From Deuterostichococcus epilithicus (taxonomy: Eukaryota > Chlorophyta > Trebouxiophyceae > Prasiolales > Stichococcaceae): 64,000 nucleotides of DNA. The notes under the pieces are model-generated. The model worked only from the letters and a program-made list of their open reading frames with translations, was not told where the DNA came from and ran no database searches. Shown in pieces: positions 32,803-44,152 of this stretch (positions are counted from its first letter, which is position 1; each line of letters begins with the position of its first letter). Where the stretch lies: NCBI GenBank assembly GCA_033439295.1, contig JAVTLE010000023.1, forward strand, positions 744,001 through 808,000. The letters are read 5' to 3'. Position numbers and translations under genes: made by a program.

Positions 32803-33095
32803 TGCGAGGACACGCCTTTCCGAATACACACAGGCCTTACAAACCTCCAAATAAAAGCCTGCCAAGCTGCTCCAATTTCAAAGCTGCCCTGTGCAGAAGA
32901 TGAGTAATTTCAGCGCGAAACGCTCCCGTTTTCCAGGTCAAGAGCGCATGAACAGTTGGTCTGAAAGCAGCAAAATGCATCATTTGACGCGCGCGGTCGC
33001 TACAACTGTGCAACCGTCCCAACAACCGTCCCATGCGTCACTGATACGTCTGGAATTCAGCCTGCGTGACATCTGCTGGCGGAGGTCGCGGCACG
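32803..33095. promoter_or_regulatory. Divergent promoter region between HIRIP3-like gene and PDHB
   Basis: About 290 bases separate the two head-to-head starts and must hold both promoters if the starts are right. No TATA box or repeated motif stands out; caaccgtcccaacaaccgtccc near 33010 is a short direct repeat that could be a site. Confidence 0.4.
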
Positions 33096-36000
33096 ATGCT
33101 CGCCAGGCTGGGGAAGCAGCTGCTGAGCAGATCGGTGCGTGGGTGCCGTTACTGCACATGGAGGTGCACTCCGGCGACTCGAAATGGTTGCTGATGGCGG
33201 TACTTACACTTGCAGGGCAATGGGGCAGCGCTGAGAACCGAGTGGTGCCGCAGCCTTAGTGTGTCGGCAGCAAACCTGGCAGAGGTGAGAGATGCATGCG
33301 TCTCTTCTCGCTGATCCCCGAGGGGAGAGTCTACTGTCTTGGTCGCCCATCTCCCAAGCATAAAAGTCGTTCACACCTCACACCACTACTTGACTGGTGG
33401 ATGGTTGGGAGCGCAACAAGTTAGGGATGCACTCGAACTCTCTGTGAATTACAGCTGTGGTCGGCCATCGTGGGGTACGGGTGAACATTCGGCTTGGGGG
33501 GATTGGCACTAGCGGTCCACATGCACCACTCAGTGAACCCACTAGGGTACCCGCCGGGGCGCTGCGGTTGGTGGGAGTGGGCGATGGCTCCGTGCATGCC
33601 CGCAGCCAGGACACACACTGCTTGGGGCACCCTCGGACCATCACTCAACTCGCCATGTAGCTACTATGTATGCCTACCAGCTACTGCAACGTTGCTTGGT
33701 GGCTGCAGATGGCTCAGCGGCGGATTTGCCTTGGCTGAAGCCTGAGTGCAGGACCGGGGGGGATACTGACCCCTCTCTGGGTCGCCACCTGCTGCAATCA
33801 CAATTAGCGGGGTCGGGTCACTGCTGAGACGGCGAGTGCCGTGAACTCGCAGCTATCGGTCCGCGATGCTTTGAACGGTGCGATGGACGAGGAGATGGAG
33901 AAGGACAAGGATGTATTCATACTCGGCGAGGAGGTTCGTGGATGTCCTTGCGATCTGCGCATGTTGCAATCGTGCTGACATCAATGACCAGCCACAGCCC
34001 GCTGCCCCTCACATCCGTTTGTGCGGCACTCGCAGGTCGGCGAGTACCAGGGCGCATACAAGGTGAGGTTCTGTCATCCCAATGCTACTGCTCGTGACAC
34101 TGCATTGTGTCGTCATCATTTCAGACTCCCGTAATGCCTTGGTGACCCGGAGCGACATAAGATCAACAATGCTGACTGGCTCCTGCAGATCACCCGGGGG
34201 CTGCTGCAGAAGTACGGCGCTGAGCGAGTACGGGACACACCCATCACGGAGGTGGGCTCGCAGCTCTGCCAGGCGGCCAAGTGGAGGGTTGCTCATTATT
34301 CCCACGGGCTGATGTGGACCGCTGCGGTTGGCATTGTTTTGGAGCAAACGAAGTAAGTTTGCAAACATTCCCTGATATGCGTCACTGTCCCAACTGCAGG
34401 CGGGCTTCACGGGTATTGCTGTGGGAGCGGCTTTCAGTGGCCTCAAGCCCATCTGCGAGTTCATGACGTTCAACTTCGCGATGCAAGCCATCGACCAGAT
34501 CATCAACTCGGCAGCCAAAACCCTGTACATGTCAGCGGGCACCATCAACTGCCCCATCGTGTTCCGGGGACCCAACGGCGCCGCCGCCGGCGTGGCGGCC
34601 CAGCACTCGCAGTGCTTCGCAGCCTGGTACAGCCACGTGCCCGGTCTGAAGGTAAGGACATGTGCTATATGCTAAACTCGGACACATGAGCCCTGCATGC
34701 CAGGGTTTACCTCAAGACGGCACGACCTTCTGACTTCGTTGCTCGGTTCTCCTTGCACACTCGCTTGGACACACGCATCTAAGGCGCATTGCGCATGGCA
34801 GACGATGCAAAGAAGATAAGGCAGTTCGCTGAGATGGCCAGGGTGCTTCAAAACTTGTTGCTCATCAATCAGCAGCACCCTAACCCGGGGCTTAGCAACC
34901 GTGGTCGTTGTCCCAAATGCCCTTGGGGACACTTTCCTGTCCAGCTGTGCCATGCAATGCTGACACCTGCTGACAGTACAGTGCCGTGGCAGGTCATTGC
35001 GCCGTACGATGCAGAGGATGCGCGGGGATTACTGAAGGCAGCCATCCGGGACCCGGACCCTGTGGTGTTCCTGGAGAACGAGATCCTGTATGGCGAGACC
35101 TTCCATGTAAGTTTCGCTACAGTGTGTGGAGCGGCTTGATAAGAGGTGTTAGTTCTAGTCCATGTCATTTGCTGGTTGTTTGGCTTGCTTGTCGAGGAAC
35201 CGTGCCCCACGACTGTCCGATTGGCTCAGCCAGCAGGGGCGGCGCGACAGGGGCGTTGGCATGCCGGCTCAGTTCAAGAGTTGCCAGACCTAGAACCCGT
35301 CAGCCGCAGCGGCCGTCGCTGGCATGCTGTTCAGCTTAACCAAACCCTAACAATAACTAAACCCTAATAGCCGACTGAAACCGTGGCTTGACTGCAGGTC
35401 GACGACAAGGTACTGGACAAGGATTTCACGCTGCCCATTGGCAAGGCCAAGGTGTGCCATCCTGTCTTTTCCATGTTACTTCCCTGGCCGCGCTGCAGCT
35501 GGTGCGGGTGTCTGCAGAATGTTGATTTCTGTGCCACGTCATTCATTATTGCAAAAACCTATGCACAATCCTTCACGAGCTCGCAGCCTTGGCCATTCAC
35601 ATGCCCTACAGGCTTTCACAAAACACATCGCGGGGCCAATGACACAGCAAGGACTGTACCCTGACCGACGCTTTGTCCCAAAATCTGAACACACTTTGAC
35701 GGACAATCTGTATCTGCAGGTCATGCGGGAGGGCAAGGATCTGACGCTCATTGCCTTCGGCAAGCTGGTCGGCTACAACCTCAAAGCGGCAGAGATCCTT
35801 GCGGAGGAGGGCATTGACGCAGAGGTGGGTCCGGCACCACTTTGCATATGAAAGTTGTCATCGTCTAGGGTGCTGGGTCGGCTGCAACCTCAAAGCGCAG
35901 ATCCTTGCTGAGGAAGGCATTGACGAAGAGGTGGGTCAGCCGCACCTTGCTGGGATAGAGCATGTACCTACTGACGGTCAGGATCGTTGGCGCCGGAGCT

Positions 36001-36927
36001 GCTCCATGATGCTGATGTCACACAATATCCGGAAGACGTGCGGTTTTGCATTTGCCGCTTCAGTACTCAAGCTGCTCATGCCGTGTGCAGGTGCTGAACC
36101 TGCGGACGCTGAAGCCCATCGACAGGGACGCGATCGTGAAGTCGGTCACGAAGACGCACCGCTGCGTGATCGTCGAGGAGGGCTGGCCGCAATCCGGCGT
36201 CGCCTCTGGTGCGCTTGAAGTTGCACTGCTGCTGCGTGGGGTGTGCAATTTTGCATGAGCAACACAGAACGTCTCATTGATGAAACTGAATCTTCAAGAC
36301 CGTCAGAGGTGCTCCTCTGGCCGCAGACCTGAAGCTCCTCAGCATCCAGTGGAATGCTTTAGCTGTCCTTGGCGAAGGCTGACGTGTGAAACGTGAAACG
36401 CTCGTACAGAGATCATGTCAATCGTGACGGAGGAGGCGTTTGACGAGCTCGATGCGCCGCCAGAGCGGATCACCGGTGCTGAGGTGCGATGCCTCGCCAC
36501 TACATGTCAGCTGTTTCTCCACTTTGTTTTTCGACAGCAACAGCATGCAGATCCGAGTTGCTCTCCTGGTCCTGCATTATGCCTTTAGCGACCTGCAATC
36601 GCACCATGCGCATGCAACATTCTGCCTCCTGCGCATCCTGCGCATGTTTTGGTGCTGCAGTCTGTCGTTCAAGCGCCCTGCGCCATGCTGCAGGTGCCGA
36701 TGCCCTATGCAGCCAACCTGGAGGCACTGGCGCTGCCCACCATTGACGATGTCGTGCGGGTAAGCACCTGTCTCTGAGGACCGACTGTGTTCTGCATGCT
36801 ACCCCAACGCATTGCTGCGTCTTCTTCCTGAAATTGTCGTCAACGAGGCTCATAGCTGCCAATCGGTGTGCCTCACGATCCTGCTGCCCTACTGCAGGTG
36901 AGCAAGCGGGTCATGAACAGAAAGTGA
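33096..36927 (+). CDS. PDHB: Pyruvate dehydrogenase E1 component subunit beta, mitochondrial
   Basis: The beta chain of the thiamine-diphosphate E1 enzyme that decarboxylates pyruvate. Exon 1 (33096-33134) encodes [13 protein letters not shown], an amphipathic basic presequence, followed by a GT donor. The next small exon is uncertain. Then come [18 protein letters not shown] and DVFILGEEV (33825 on), [49 protein letters not shown] to [20 protein letters not shown] (34400-34652), [142 protein letters not shown] and VSKRVMNRK with the stop at 36925-36927. These match mitochondrial rather than plastid E1-beta. About eleven or more exons. One exon has a decayed partial copy in the following intron (35878). 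Confidence 0.95.
35343..35368. repeat. Telomere-like CCCTAA motifs in PDHB intron
   Basis: Two AAACCCTAA-type motifs (caaaccctaa and taaaccctaa) lie about 20 bases apart. They match plant-type telomere repeat units and the telo-box. Similar single motifs occur at 42865 and near 48495. They are too few to be a telomere; they are interstitial relics or regulatory telo-boxes. Confidence 0.5.
35878..35940 (+). pseudogene. Decayed partial duplicate of a PDHB exon
   Basis: The exon ending near 35825 encodes [18 protein letters not shown] followed by the donor gtgggtccggca. About 110 bases on, a copy reads [17 protein letters not shown] followed by gtgggtcagccgca. It is shorter and out of step with the upstream exon, so it is probably skipped. 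Confidence 0.75.
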
Positions 36928-37305
36928 CTGGGAGAAGAGAATGGCCGGACACATCAAAGCCCGCGCCCAACTATCATTAGATGGCAGACAAAATTTGTTG
37001 GCAGGCTCAGTCAGTTTTCGTACCTAGGTAGAAATGCGGTGCATCGAGCAAGACTTAGCCATATACGTGTGGCGCCAGAGTCGGGATGCTGTGATCACCG
37101 TCTGCTGTAACGGTTTGTAACCAGTCGGTACATTTGGAGACTCGCTTTTATGCTGTTGTCCGCCTTCATGTGCACTCAACCCTGGCCCGCTGCTCAACAC
37201 TTTGTCTGACTGAACCAGGCCCGCAAGTAACCGGGGTTGCAATATGGTGTATATGTTCCACGCTGCCAGCACTGCCATCACAGTGTGTTCCTATCATTGG
37301 CAAAT
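36928..37305. other. Convergent intergenic spacer PDHB / DDT-domain gene
   Basis: 378 bases between two stop codons facing each other; presumably both 3' UTRs. I see no coding sequence or repeat. Confidence 0.5.
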
Positions 37306-37880
37306 TCACCATGCAATGTCCGTCGGCACAGGTTGCGGCGGCGCGATCACCACAGGCGCTGACGCCTGTGCTGAGAGCCCCTGTGGCATGTGCCTCTCAT
37401 CCGCCACTGCGCCGTGCTCAGCCCCGTGCATGCCGCTGGCGCCCCACTGCGAAGGCCCGGCGCCGCTGACAGACCCCTGCGGCAGGCCAGCTGCATCGCC
37501 GCTGAGCACGCCTGCTGCGGGAGCAGCCGCCGCTGCAGCCCAGTCGGCGCTGGCATGTGGCGCTTGCGGACCCTCCGCCTGAGCAGCTGCAACGCCCTGA
37601 GCAGCGTCCCGCGCCCCAGGCACAGCGTCGTCCGCCGCCGCCACCACATGTTTGGGGGGCCATGCCTGCTGCAATGAGGCGCCTGACGTGACTCCGCCGC
37701 CTTGCCAAGGCTCCGCTGGCTGCGCAACAGGAGAGTGTCATTAACGGCGTGATTGAGGTGATGCATTGATGGCGCATCGTTTCAGGATCGAGGCTGCGCA
37801 ACAGCTGTATGTCGCAGGCCCTGCCATCAGACACCACCCATGTCATGGTGATGACTATTGCTATCCTACCTGACTGCATG

Positions 37881-37939
<59 letters not shown>

Positions 37940-38390
37940 GCATGCTGTTGCAGCAGCGCCTGTAGCGCCGCGGAGCGCTGCGGTGGCGGGAGCTGCCGCA
38001 GCTGCGCCTGCCGCTCCGCAGGCAGGCGTGACACCAGCTGCTGCAGCAGCGCCTGCTGCTGCCGTTGCGCTTCCTGCTGCCGCTGGGCGTGCAGGGCTTC
38101 CGCAGGGTAGCCGGCGGCCTGCTGTACGCCGTGACTGCCGCCATTGGGCAGGTGCGGCGGCTGCAGTTGCTGCTGTGCCTGCTGCGGCAGCTGTGGATGC
38201 TGTTGCGGCTGTTGGCTGCCGTAGGGACCGGCCGCCGCAGCCACCGTGGCCGCCTGGCGGCGCTGAGCGACCTGCTGCAGCAGCCGCTGCACCGCGGCGG
38301 CGCGCTGTGGCGGCGGCAGCTGCTGCAGCTGCACCCGCTGCTCGGGCGGCAGTTGCGCTAGCAACTGCTGCGCCTGCTGCTGCCGCATCG

Positions 38391-38434
<44 letters not shown>

Positions 38435-39517
38435 GCCAGCTGAACCGCCTGTTGCTGCTGCAGCTGGCGAGCCTGCTCAGCCTGGTTCGACCGCTCGCCG
38501 ACACCATCCGCTTGCTGTCCGTTTGGCTGCTGCTGCATCAGCGGCGCCGCAGGGTACACCCACTGCGACGGCTGCGCATACTGCTCATGCTGCGACTCAT
38601 GGTCCTGTGCGCCCACAGAGACAGGGTTCAGCCGCCTCAGGTGTCAGGTTCTCGCGACCAGCAACGACACTGGAAGCAGCCGAAAGGGTATGCCAGATGT
38701 AGTGAAACTCTACCAGTTCTTCCACTGGCAAAAGGCTTGGTGTGCGGCATCACAAAAGCACATAGGTCGCAGACACTGCAACAGAGGCAGCCTGCTACCT
38801 GCTCGCAGCGCATGCCAGAAGTCACGTCGCCCGTCCGCTGGCGCGCCCGCCGCGGCGCATTCACGCTGCCGTTCTGCTGCTGGTGCGCCTCAGGCTCATC
38901 AGCGGCGCCGCGCTTTGTCGCCCGCGCCCGCGGCTTTGCCTGCGCAGGCGCCGCTGCAGGGGCCGCCTGCGGCCTCGCCTTAGTCCGGGCCAAAGCACCG
39001 CCCGTCCTGCCGCCGCCGCTGCCGACGCCGCTGACCAGGGTCCCCTCGCTGTGGGCCACGGCGACCAGCGGCCGCAAGTCACNCCGCNGGCGCCGCCGCC
39101 GGCCGCGCCGCACGGCCTGCGGCACCAGCGGCCCAGCGGCGACCAGCCGCCGGCCGGCCGCGGCGCCCGGCGGTGGGAGGCCGGCGGCGGCGCGCCGGCG
39201 CGCCCTGAGCGAGTGGCCCGAGCAGGCTGGAAGTCCGGCGGAAGCTGCGGCAGCGGCGCGGACTTCTTCGCCGCCGGCTGTGGCGAGAGGCTGGCCGAGG
39301 ACGCCGGCGCCCTGGCTGCACGGCCACTGGTCGCCGCCCTGCCGTTGGTTGCCACAGTAGATGCCGCAGGCTTCGCGGCTGCTGCCGCCGCGGCCGCCGC
39401 CGCCGGCCGGGCTGCCTCGCCCGCCAGCGCGTCGGCCAGCCGCGCCGGCGGCTGCCCCGCGCCCGCGCGCCGCGGCCGCCCCGACGCCGTCACCCCGTTG
39501 CGCTGCGCTGCGTCCCC

Positions 39518-39551
<34 letters not shown>

Positions 39552-42379
39552 GGGGAGGACGCCTCCGCGCCGTCCTGCTCCTCGTCGGAGCTGCCGCCGG
39601 AGGGACTCGCAGACTGCCACGTGCCGGCCGCGCCACGCTGGCGCATGCGCTCCTCGCGGGAGGGGCCCTCCCTGAGACCCGCAGCCCTCATCTGGTACTC
39701 CAGAGCCGCCTGCTCCCGCTGCTGGTTGTACTGCAGCAGCCGCAGTGCGCGCCGCTCCTTTTCCTGCGTCATTATGCGGGGGGAATGAGGCTGGGTTGGG
39801 ATGGTTCCGTATGCCTCTGTGCTTCGCGATCCCTTAGCGGCGCCGCCATGCATGCCTGAAGGGTCTGACAACCTGCCAGCAGGCCCTGAGTAGCGTGCCT
39901 CAGAGGTCTGCCGACGACCAGGCCCCTCGAAGCCTGGACAACCCGATCGATCGATCGAGGACCCGGCCCTTCAGCATGCCAGAATGCTAGCACAGCCACT
40001 GACCTGGGTCCTCCCTCTGCCTGCACTCCTCCGCCTAGCGGCAGCCGGTATGTTTCGTTCCATTGACTGTTTGATTGAAAGCGACGGTGCAGCAGCTGCG
40101 CACCTGGGTCCACTCGCACCTCTCTGCCTGAGCAGCCTGTTTGTTCGTATTATACATTTCTTCACGAGTTATTATTCACCAGCCATGCCTAGTCAGCATA
40201 TCAGCTGCATGCCTGGGTCCTCTTGCGCTCCTCCACCATGGCAGCCTGCTCCGCGCGCCGGGTGGCAGCGGCCTCAGCGGCACGTTCCTCCTCCCGCTTT
40301 TGTTTCTCCAGGTCCTGTCGGCACAGGCACGTTGAGAGTCACACTTGCGTTTTGTCAGCCATCATGGCAAGGGTTCACTGGCTGACCCGGCTTTGGCGCC
40401 ACCGATGCAGGCAGGGGAGTGGGTTGTGGAGACTGACGGAATCCTGTCAAAAAACGGTGCACAGCCCAGCACAGTGACATTTTACAAGATTATTGGGCCT
40501 CTGAGTGCACACGAATATCCACTGCCGCCGACCAGACGAACTGCTGTGGGGGCCGAGAGTAGGCAAGGGCAGACGCACAGGCACACGCCGTACTCAGCCC
40601 CATTGGCAGTGGCGCTGACCTGCAGCCGGGAGGAGCGCTTGCGGGGCGCCGCCTCCAGCGCCGCCGCCCGCTCAGCAGCGCGCTTGCGGGCGCCGACGGT
40701 CTCCAGCAGCCCTGGCAGCACGTCCTCTGCGATGGCATCTCCCAGTGCGCGATCCGCCTTGTTACGCGAGGTGCCCAGCCGCTCTGTCAGCTCCGTGATT
40801 TCCTGCGACCATATGTGGTTGTCAGAAGAAGCAGCTGTGCAGCAGTGTTGACTCGCTGAGGATCGTAGCCGCAGACCACCGTGCTGCTGGCATGAATTGT
40901 TTGGTAAGCAGAATCGGCCAAGCGGACCGATCTACTTCGGATGAATGCAGGTAACGAGTCGAACATGGCCGCCTTAATGCTGGATCCACCTGCAAAGCAC
41001 CTTACAAAGCACTTTACACGTTTACACGACTTTACACGTTGCATGACGACGCAACAGGCCTGTAAGCACGGGGTTGCAACCGTGACATCCAGTACGCACC
41101 TCGATGCTGGAGCAGGCGACCTGCCACAGTACCTCGCTGTCGCGCCCGGCATGCTTCTTGCCGGGTCGCTTTGCCGGCGGCTCCTCTCTATACAGCCGGC
41201 AGTCCTCCTGCCCCATGGCGAAGAAATAGTAGCGGGCGCCGCGTGAATCGATGCCAAGCGGCACCGGCCGCAGCTCGTCAGCGTACGGGTCGCCGCCGTC
41301 GCCCTGTCGCAGGGCAGATGGGGCGCCATTGGTCGGTGCATTGGGATGATGGCAGCAGGGAGGTTGGATGCTGCCCATTGGTTCTGGCGGGGGCCGCAGG
41401 GTGTGCAGGGCATGATGGACCAGGACAGGCAGCTCCTGCGCCAGAACAGCACTTTGGAGCCAGGACATGTTGCCAGGCATCAGCCACAGCAACAGCACAT
41501 GTATATAATACAGCGATTGAGGTTCCACGCACTGCAGCACAGGCGAACTCGCGGACGACCAGGTCCTTTTCGAGGCGCCACTCGCACAGGTCGAAAAGCA
41601 GCACCATCTGTGTATGCAGCAATGGTCAAGAATCAGGGTCATCACCACGCACAGCGCAGCGGAAGCACGGTCATTGCAGCGATTATGCCATGTCGTGAAC
41701 TGCTACACGATGTGCCAAATCACCTCGTGTACAACCTGGCCATCGAGCGGCTGCAGCTCTCGAGCAGTTCGCACCCGCTTCAGGGGCGATATGCTGAAGA
41801 AGTCCAGCTCCGCCGGCCGGCCGAGGCGCGCCTTGGCTGCCTGCTGCAGCAGTGACCATGCCGCCTCGCCGGCGTCTGGCGTGAAGGGCTTGCTGGTGCA
41901 CAGGCGGTGCACCAGCTCGCCCAGGAACACCAGGTGTTCGTGCGGCTGGCACAGGGCGGCCTCCAGCTGCTCTGCTGGGAAGAGGCGCACAAATCCCAGC
42001 GGCGTCGCAAAGCACCGCGTGAATTGCACCACTGCGGCCAACCTCCAGTCCGACCGCAGCGCCTCGTGGTACCCGCCCAGGCTTAGCAGCTCCTCTGGCT
42101 CCTCCTCCTCCTCCTCTGACGCAGTGGAGTTCGCCTGCAGGTGGCCGGAATACGCCTTGGTTCTTTGTGCTGGGCCACACGGCTGATGCACATTTGTCTG
42201 TTACAGGACAACAAGATCGCACGGGCGACGGCTCCGGACTCCGTCGTTTGGGGGCGATGGACCGCCGAGACAGGAGCACATCAGCCTGGTACACCAATTC
42301 AAACACTCACGTCGTCGTCTGTCGCTCCCTCGGCGCGAGCCGAATGCTGCGCCTCCGAGTCCGAGGACTGCTCACTCAT
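37306..42379 (-). CDS. DDT-domain chromatin protein with glutamine-rich C-terminus
   Basis: The start at 42379 gives MSEQSSDSEAQHSARAEGA. The next exons carry an acidic stretch and a DDT-type domain (YHEALRSDWRLAAVVQFTR, FPAEQLEAALCQPHEHLVF, LGELVHRLC), a WHIM-like continuation (GIDSRGARYYFFAMGQEDCR, LYREEPPAKRPGKKH), RKRAAERAAALEAAPRKRSS, a Lys/Glu/Arg-rich coiled coil (DLEKQKREEERAAEAATRR, TQEKERRALRLLQYNQQRE), AT-hook-like GRPRR, and Ala/Pro- and Gln-rich regions ending ...VPTDIAW with the stop at 37306-37308. This resembles plant DDT-related (DDR-type) partners of ISWI remodelers. Three CAG tracts encode polyglutamine. Two ambiguous bases (39083, 39088) obscure the frame. The Gln-rich part (37306-38620) could instead be a separate gene, but no start supports that. 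Confidence 0.72.
37882..37938. repeat. (CTG)19 tract
   Basis: Nineteen uninterrupted CTG triplets, CAG on the coding minus strand, encoding polyglutamine near the C-terminus of the DDT-domain gene. The longest pure triplet run in the window, hence likely length-variable. Confidence 0.95.
38392..38433. repeat. (CTG)14 tract
   Basis: Fourteen CTG triplets, CAG on the minus strand, encoding polyglutamine in the same Gln-rich exon, flanked by further interrupted CTG/CAG codons. Confidence 0.95.
39083..39088. other. Ambiguous bases in assembly
   Basis: N at 39083 and 39088, inside very GC-rich coding sequence. The reading frame on the two sides differs, so bases may be missing here. Confidence 0.99.
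39521..39550. repeat. (CTG)10 tract
   Basis: Ten CTG triplets, CAG on the minus strand, encoding the run after EASSP in the DDT-domain gene. Confidence 0.95.
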
Positions 42380-42538
42380 GATTCTGCACCCGTGTAAATC
42401 TGCCTGACAACGCCTGCTGCGCACAGCACATCACCGCTCAGCCAGGAGCAGCCCGAAGTGACGACACTCGATTACCTAAATATACGGAGCCAGGAGCGGG
42501 TTTACGGTTTCGGCCATACGGCTGTCTGACTCGTGGGC

Positions 42539-44014
42539 CAGGGATGTGCAACCAAGTAATGTATTGATCACAACAATTGTTAATAACATATAATTAATAT
42601 TTTAATCACAGCCTGCCTGTGGCGACCGTAGCATTTTTCACATTAATCACATGTTATTACTACATAATTCACAATTAATCACCTGTGGAAAACATAATCA
42701 CGCCTTTCAAATCCCTCGCCAATCGAAGCATGGTACCGAAAACGCTGTGTAACTATCCATGGCAGCTCATGATCGCTCTCCAGAGCTATCTGAGCAAACT
42801 CTGTTAGTTTGATCACCTTCGGTGATTCAAACTTATGCACTCAAGGTTTCCGCCTGGCCGTAGTAAACCCTAAGAGTCGTCGACGGGAAACCTCCTCCGC
42901 CTTCTGCCGGTGTCAGCCTGCGTCTTCAGGTCTTCCTTGGTCCGTCAGCTGCTCCTTGGGCCATTCTGCAGACCTTGCGTGAGGCAGGGGCCTCTCGCTG
43001 CGGCTGGCCGTGCGAACGGCGCCCCGGCAGCCGGCGTTGTAAGATTTGGCGAGTTGATGTAAGAATCGTCTCCGCGCCCTTAGTACGATTTTCCATAGAA
43101 CGGGGGATGATTCTGGGTACTTATTGCTAGGTATGAAAACGAGGGTGGTAGTCGCGATTGCCAGACGCAGACTGTGATTCGAGAGCCTTCCGGCTGCAGA
43201 GCAGTCCGCACGCAGGTTGTACGGCTGCTGCAGCTGGCAGCCGCTGCGCGCTGCGGCAGGTTGCAAAAGGGGCGTTTCGGAGGGATCAACGACGGGGGGA
43301 AATTAAGGACTTTTATCCCCAACGGCTGTGCCCGGCTGGGGATGCTTGGCAGCCGAGCTGGAAATCGCGCCTGCTTGTTTCAGCACATGTCAGAAAGGCT
43401 GCTGCAGTGATGTGCGAGCGCTTTCGGCGTGTAAATTCACGTCGCGCTGACTCATTTGCACAATTTCGTGATTTTTTCCCTCACCCCGAGCCGTGAGCCG
43501 TGAGTGTCCTGGAGCGTGCTGATGTGCTACCTGTATGAGTCCTGCGATCGTGATAGCACGAGCATGCCATGCCAGCTGCTGCATGCTGCGATGCGTCATT
43601 TTGCTGTGGCCATTTTCGCTACAGGGTGCTGCCCGGTGCTGGCATTCCTCGGCCGCCCTGATTAGCGACCTGGCTGCTCCCTTTCGGCTGGCCCCTCTCG
43701 ATCAAACTCGCGTCTCGCCCCCGGCGAACGCCCGCTGTTAGTTCTGGCGCTGAGTTGGGCTTGCTGCAGGCAGAATCAGGCCGACTTGGTCGCTAAACCC
43801 TGCAAATTGGATGGGCCTTCGGCCAAAATCTGACCAACTTCCTTTTGTGTGACTTCATGATCTGACTACACCAGTCGAACGAGCTCCTCGAGCTGAGCTT
43901 TTTCCACAGTGTTTCGACAAGAATGGGGGTGAAATTGATATATCGCAACTGCAAGTAATTACTTAGTTGTTATTAACATTAATCACAGGGGAGTGCATTA
44001 ATCGCACATCCCTG
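42539..44014. mobile_element. Non-autonomous hAT-like element in a divergent promoter, 1476 bp
   Basis: It starts CAGGGATGTGC (42539-42549) and ends with the exact complement (44004-44014). Its first eight bases equal the known terminus of maize Ac (CAGGGATG). Flanks TCGTGGGC (42531-42538) and TCGTGGTC (44015-44022) agree in 7 of 8 positions, an 8-bp hAT-style duplication. Subterminal AT-rich zones repeat TTAATCAC (near 42601, 42641, 42676 and 43978, plus taatcgcac at 43998), as expected of transposase-binding repeats. No transposase frame is present; the interior includes a TTCG-loop hairpin near 42812 and a telo-box at 42865. Confidence 0.8.
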
Positions 44015-44152
44015 TCGTGGTCTCCACTTCAAAGCACTTGCGAACGGACGACGTGCGCCGAGGAGCCGTCTGCGGAGCTTTGGTTGGATCTGCTGAGCCT
44101 GCACCCTGGTCTATTGTGTCTGTGGCGCAGCGGTCTGCAGTGCGGGGGAAGC

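Noticed and set aside
33378-33800. Separate small gene in the first PDHB introns
   Set aside because: Open frames there have no family resemblance, and the region lies between the presequence exon and the first conserved PDHB exon.
37809-38702. Plus-strand alanine-rich protein of about 300 residues
   Set aside because: It is the opposite-strand shadow of the CAG/CTG-rich coding region; the composition comes from GCT/GCC frames of the triplet tract.
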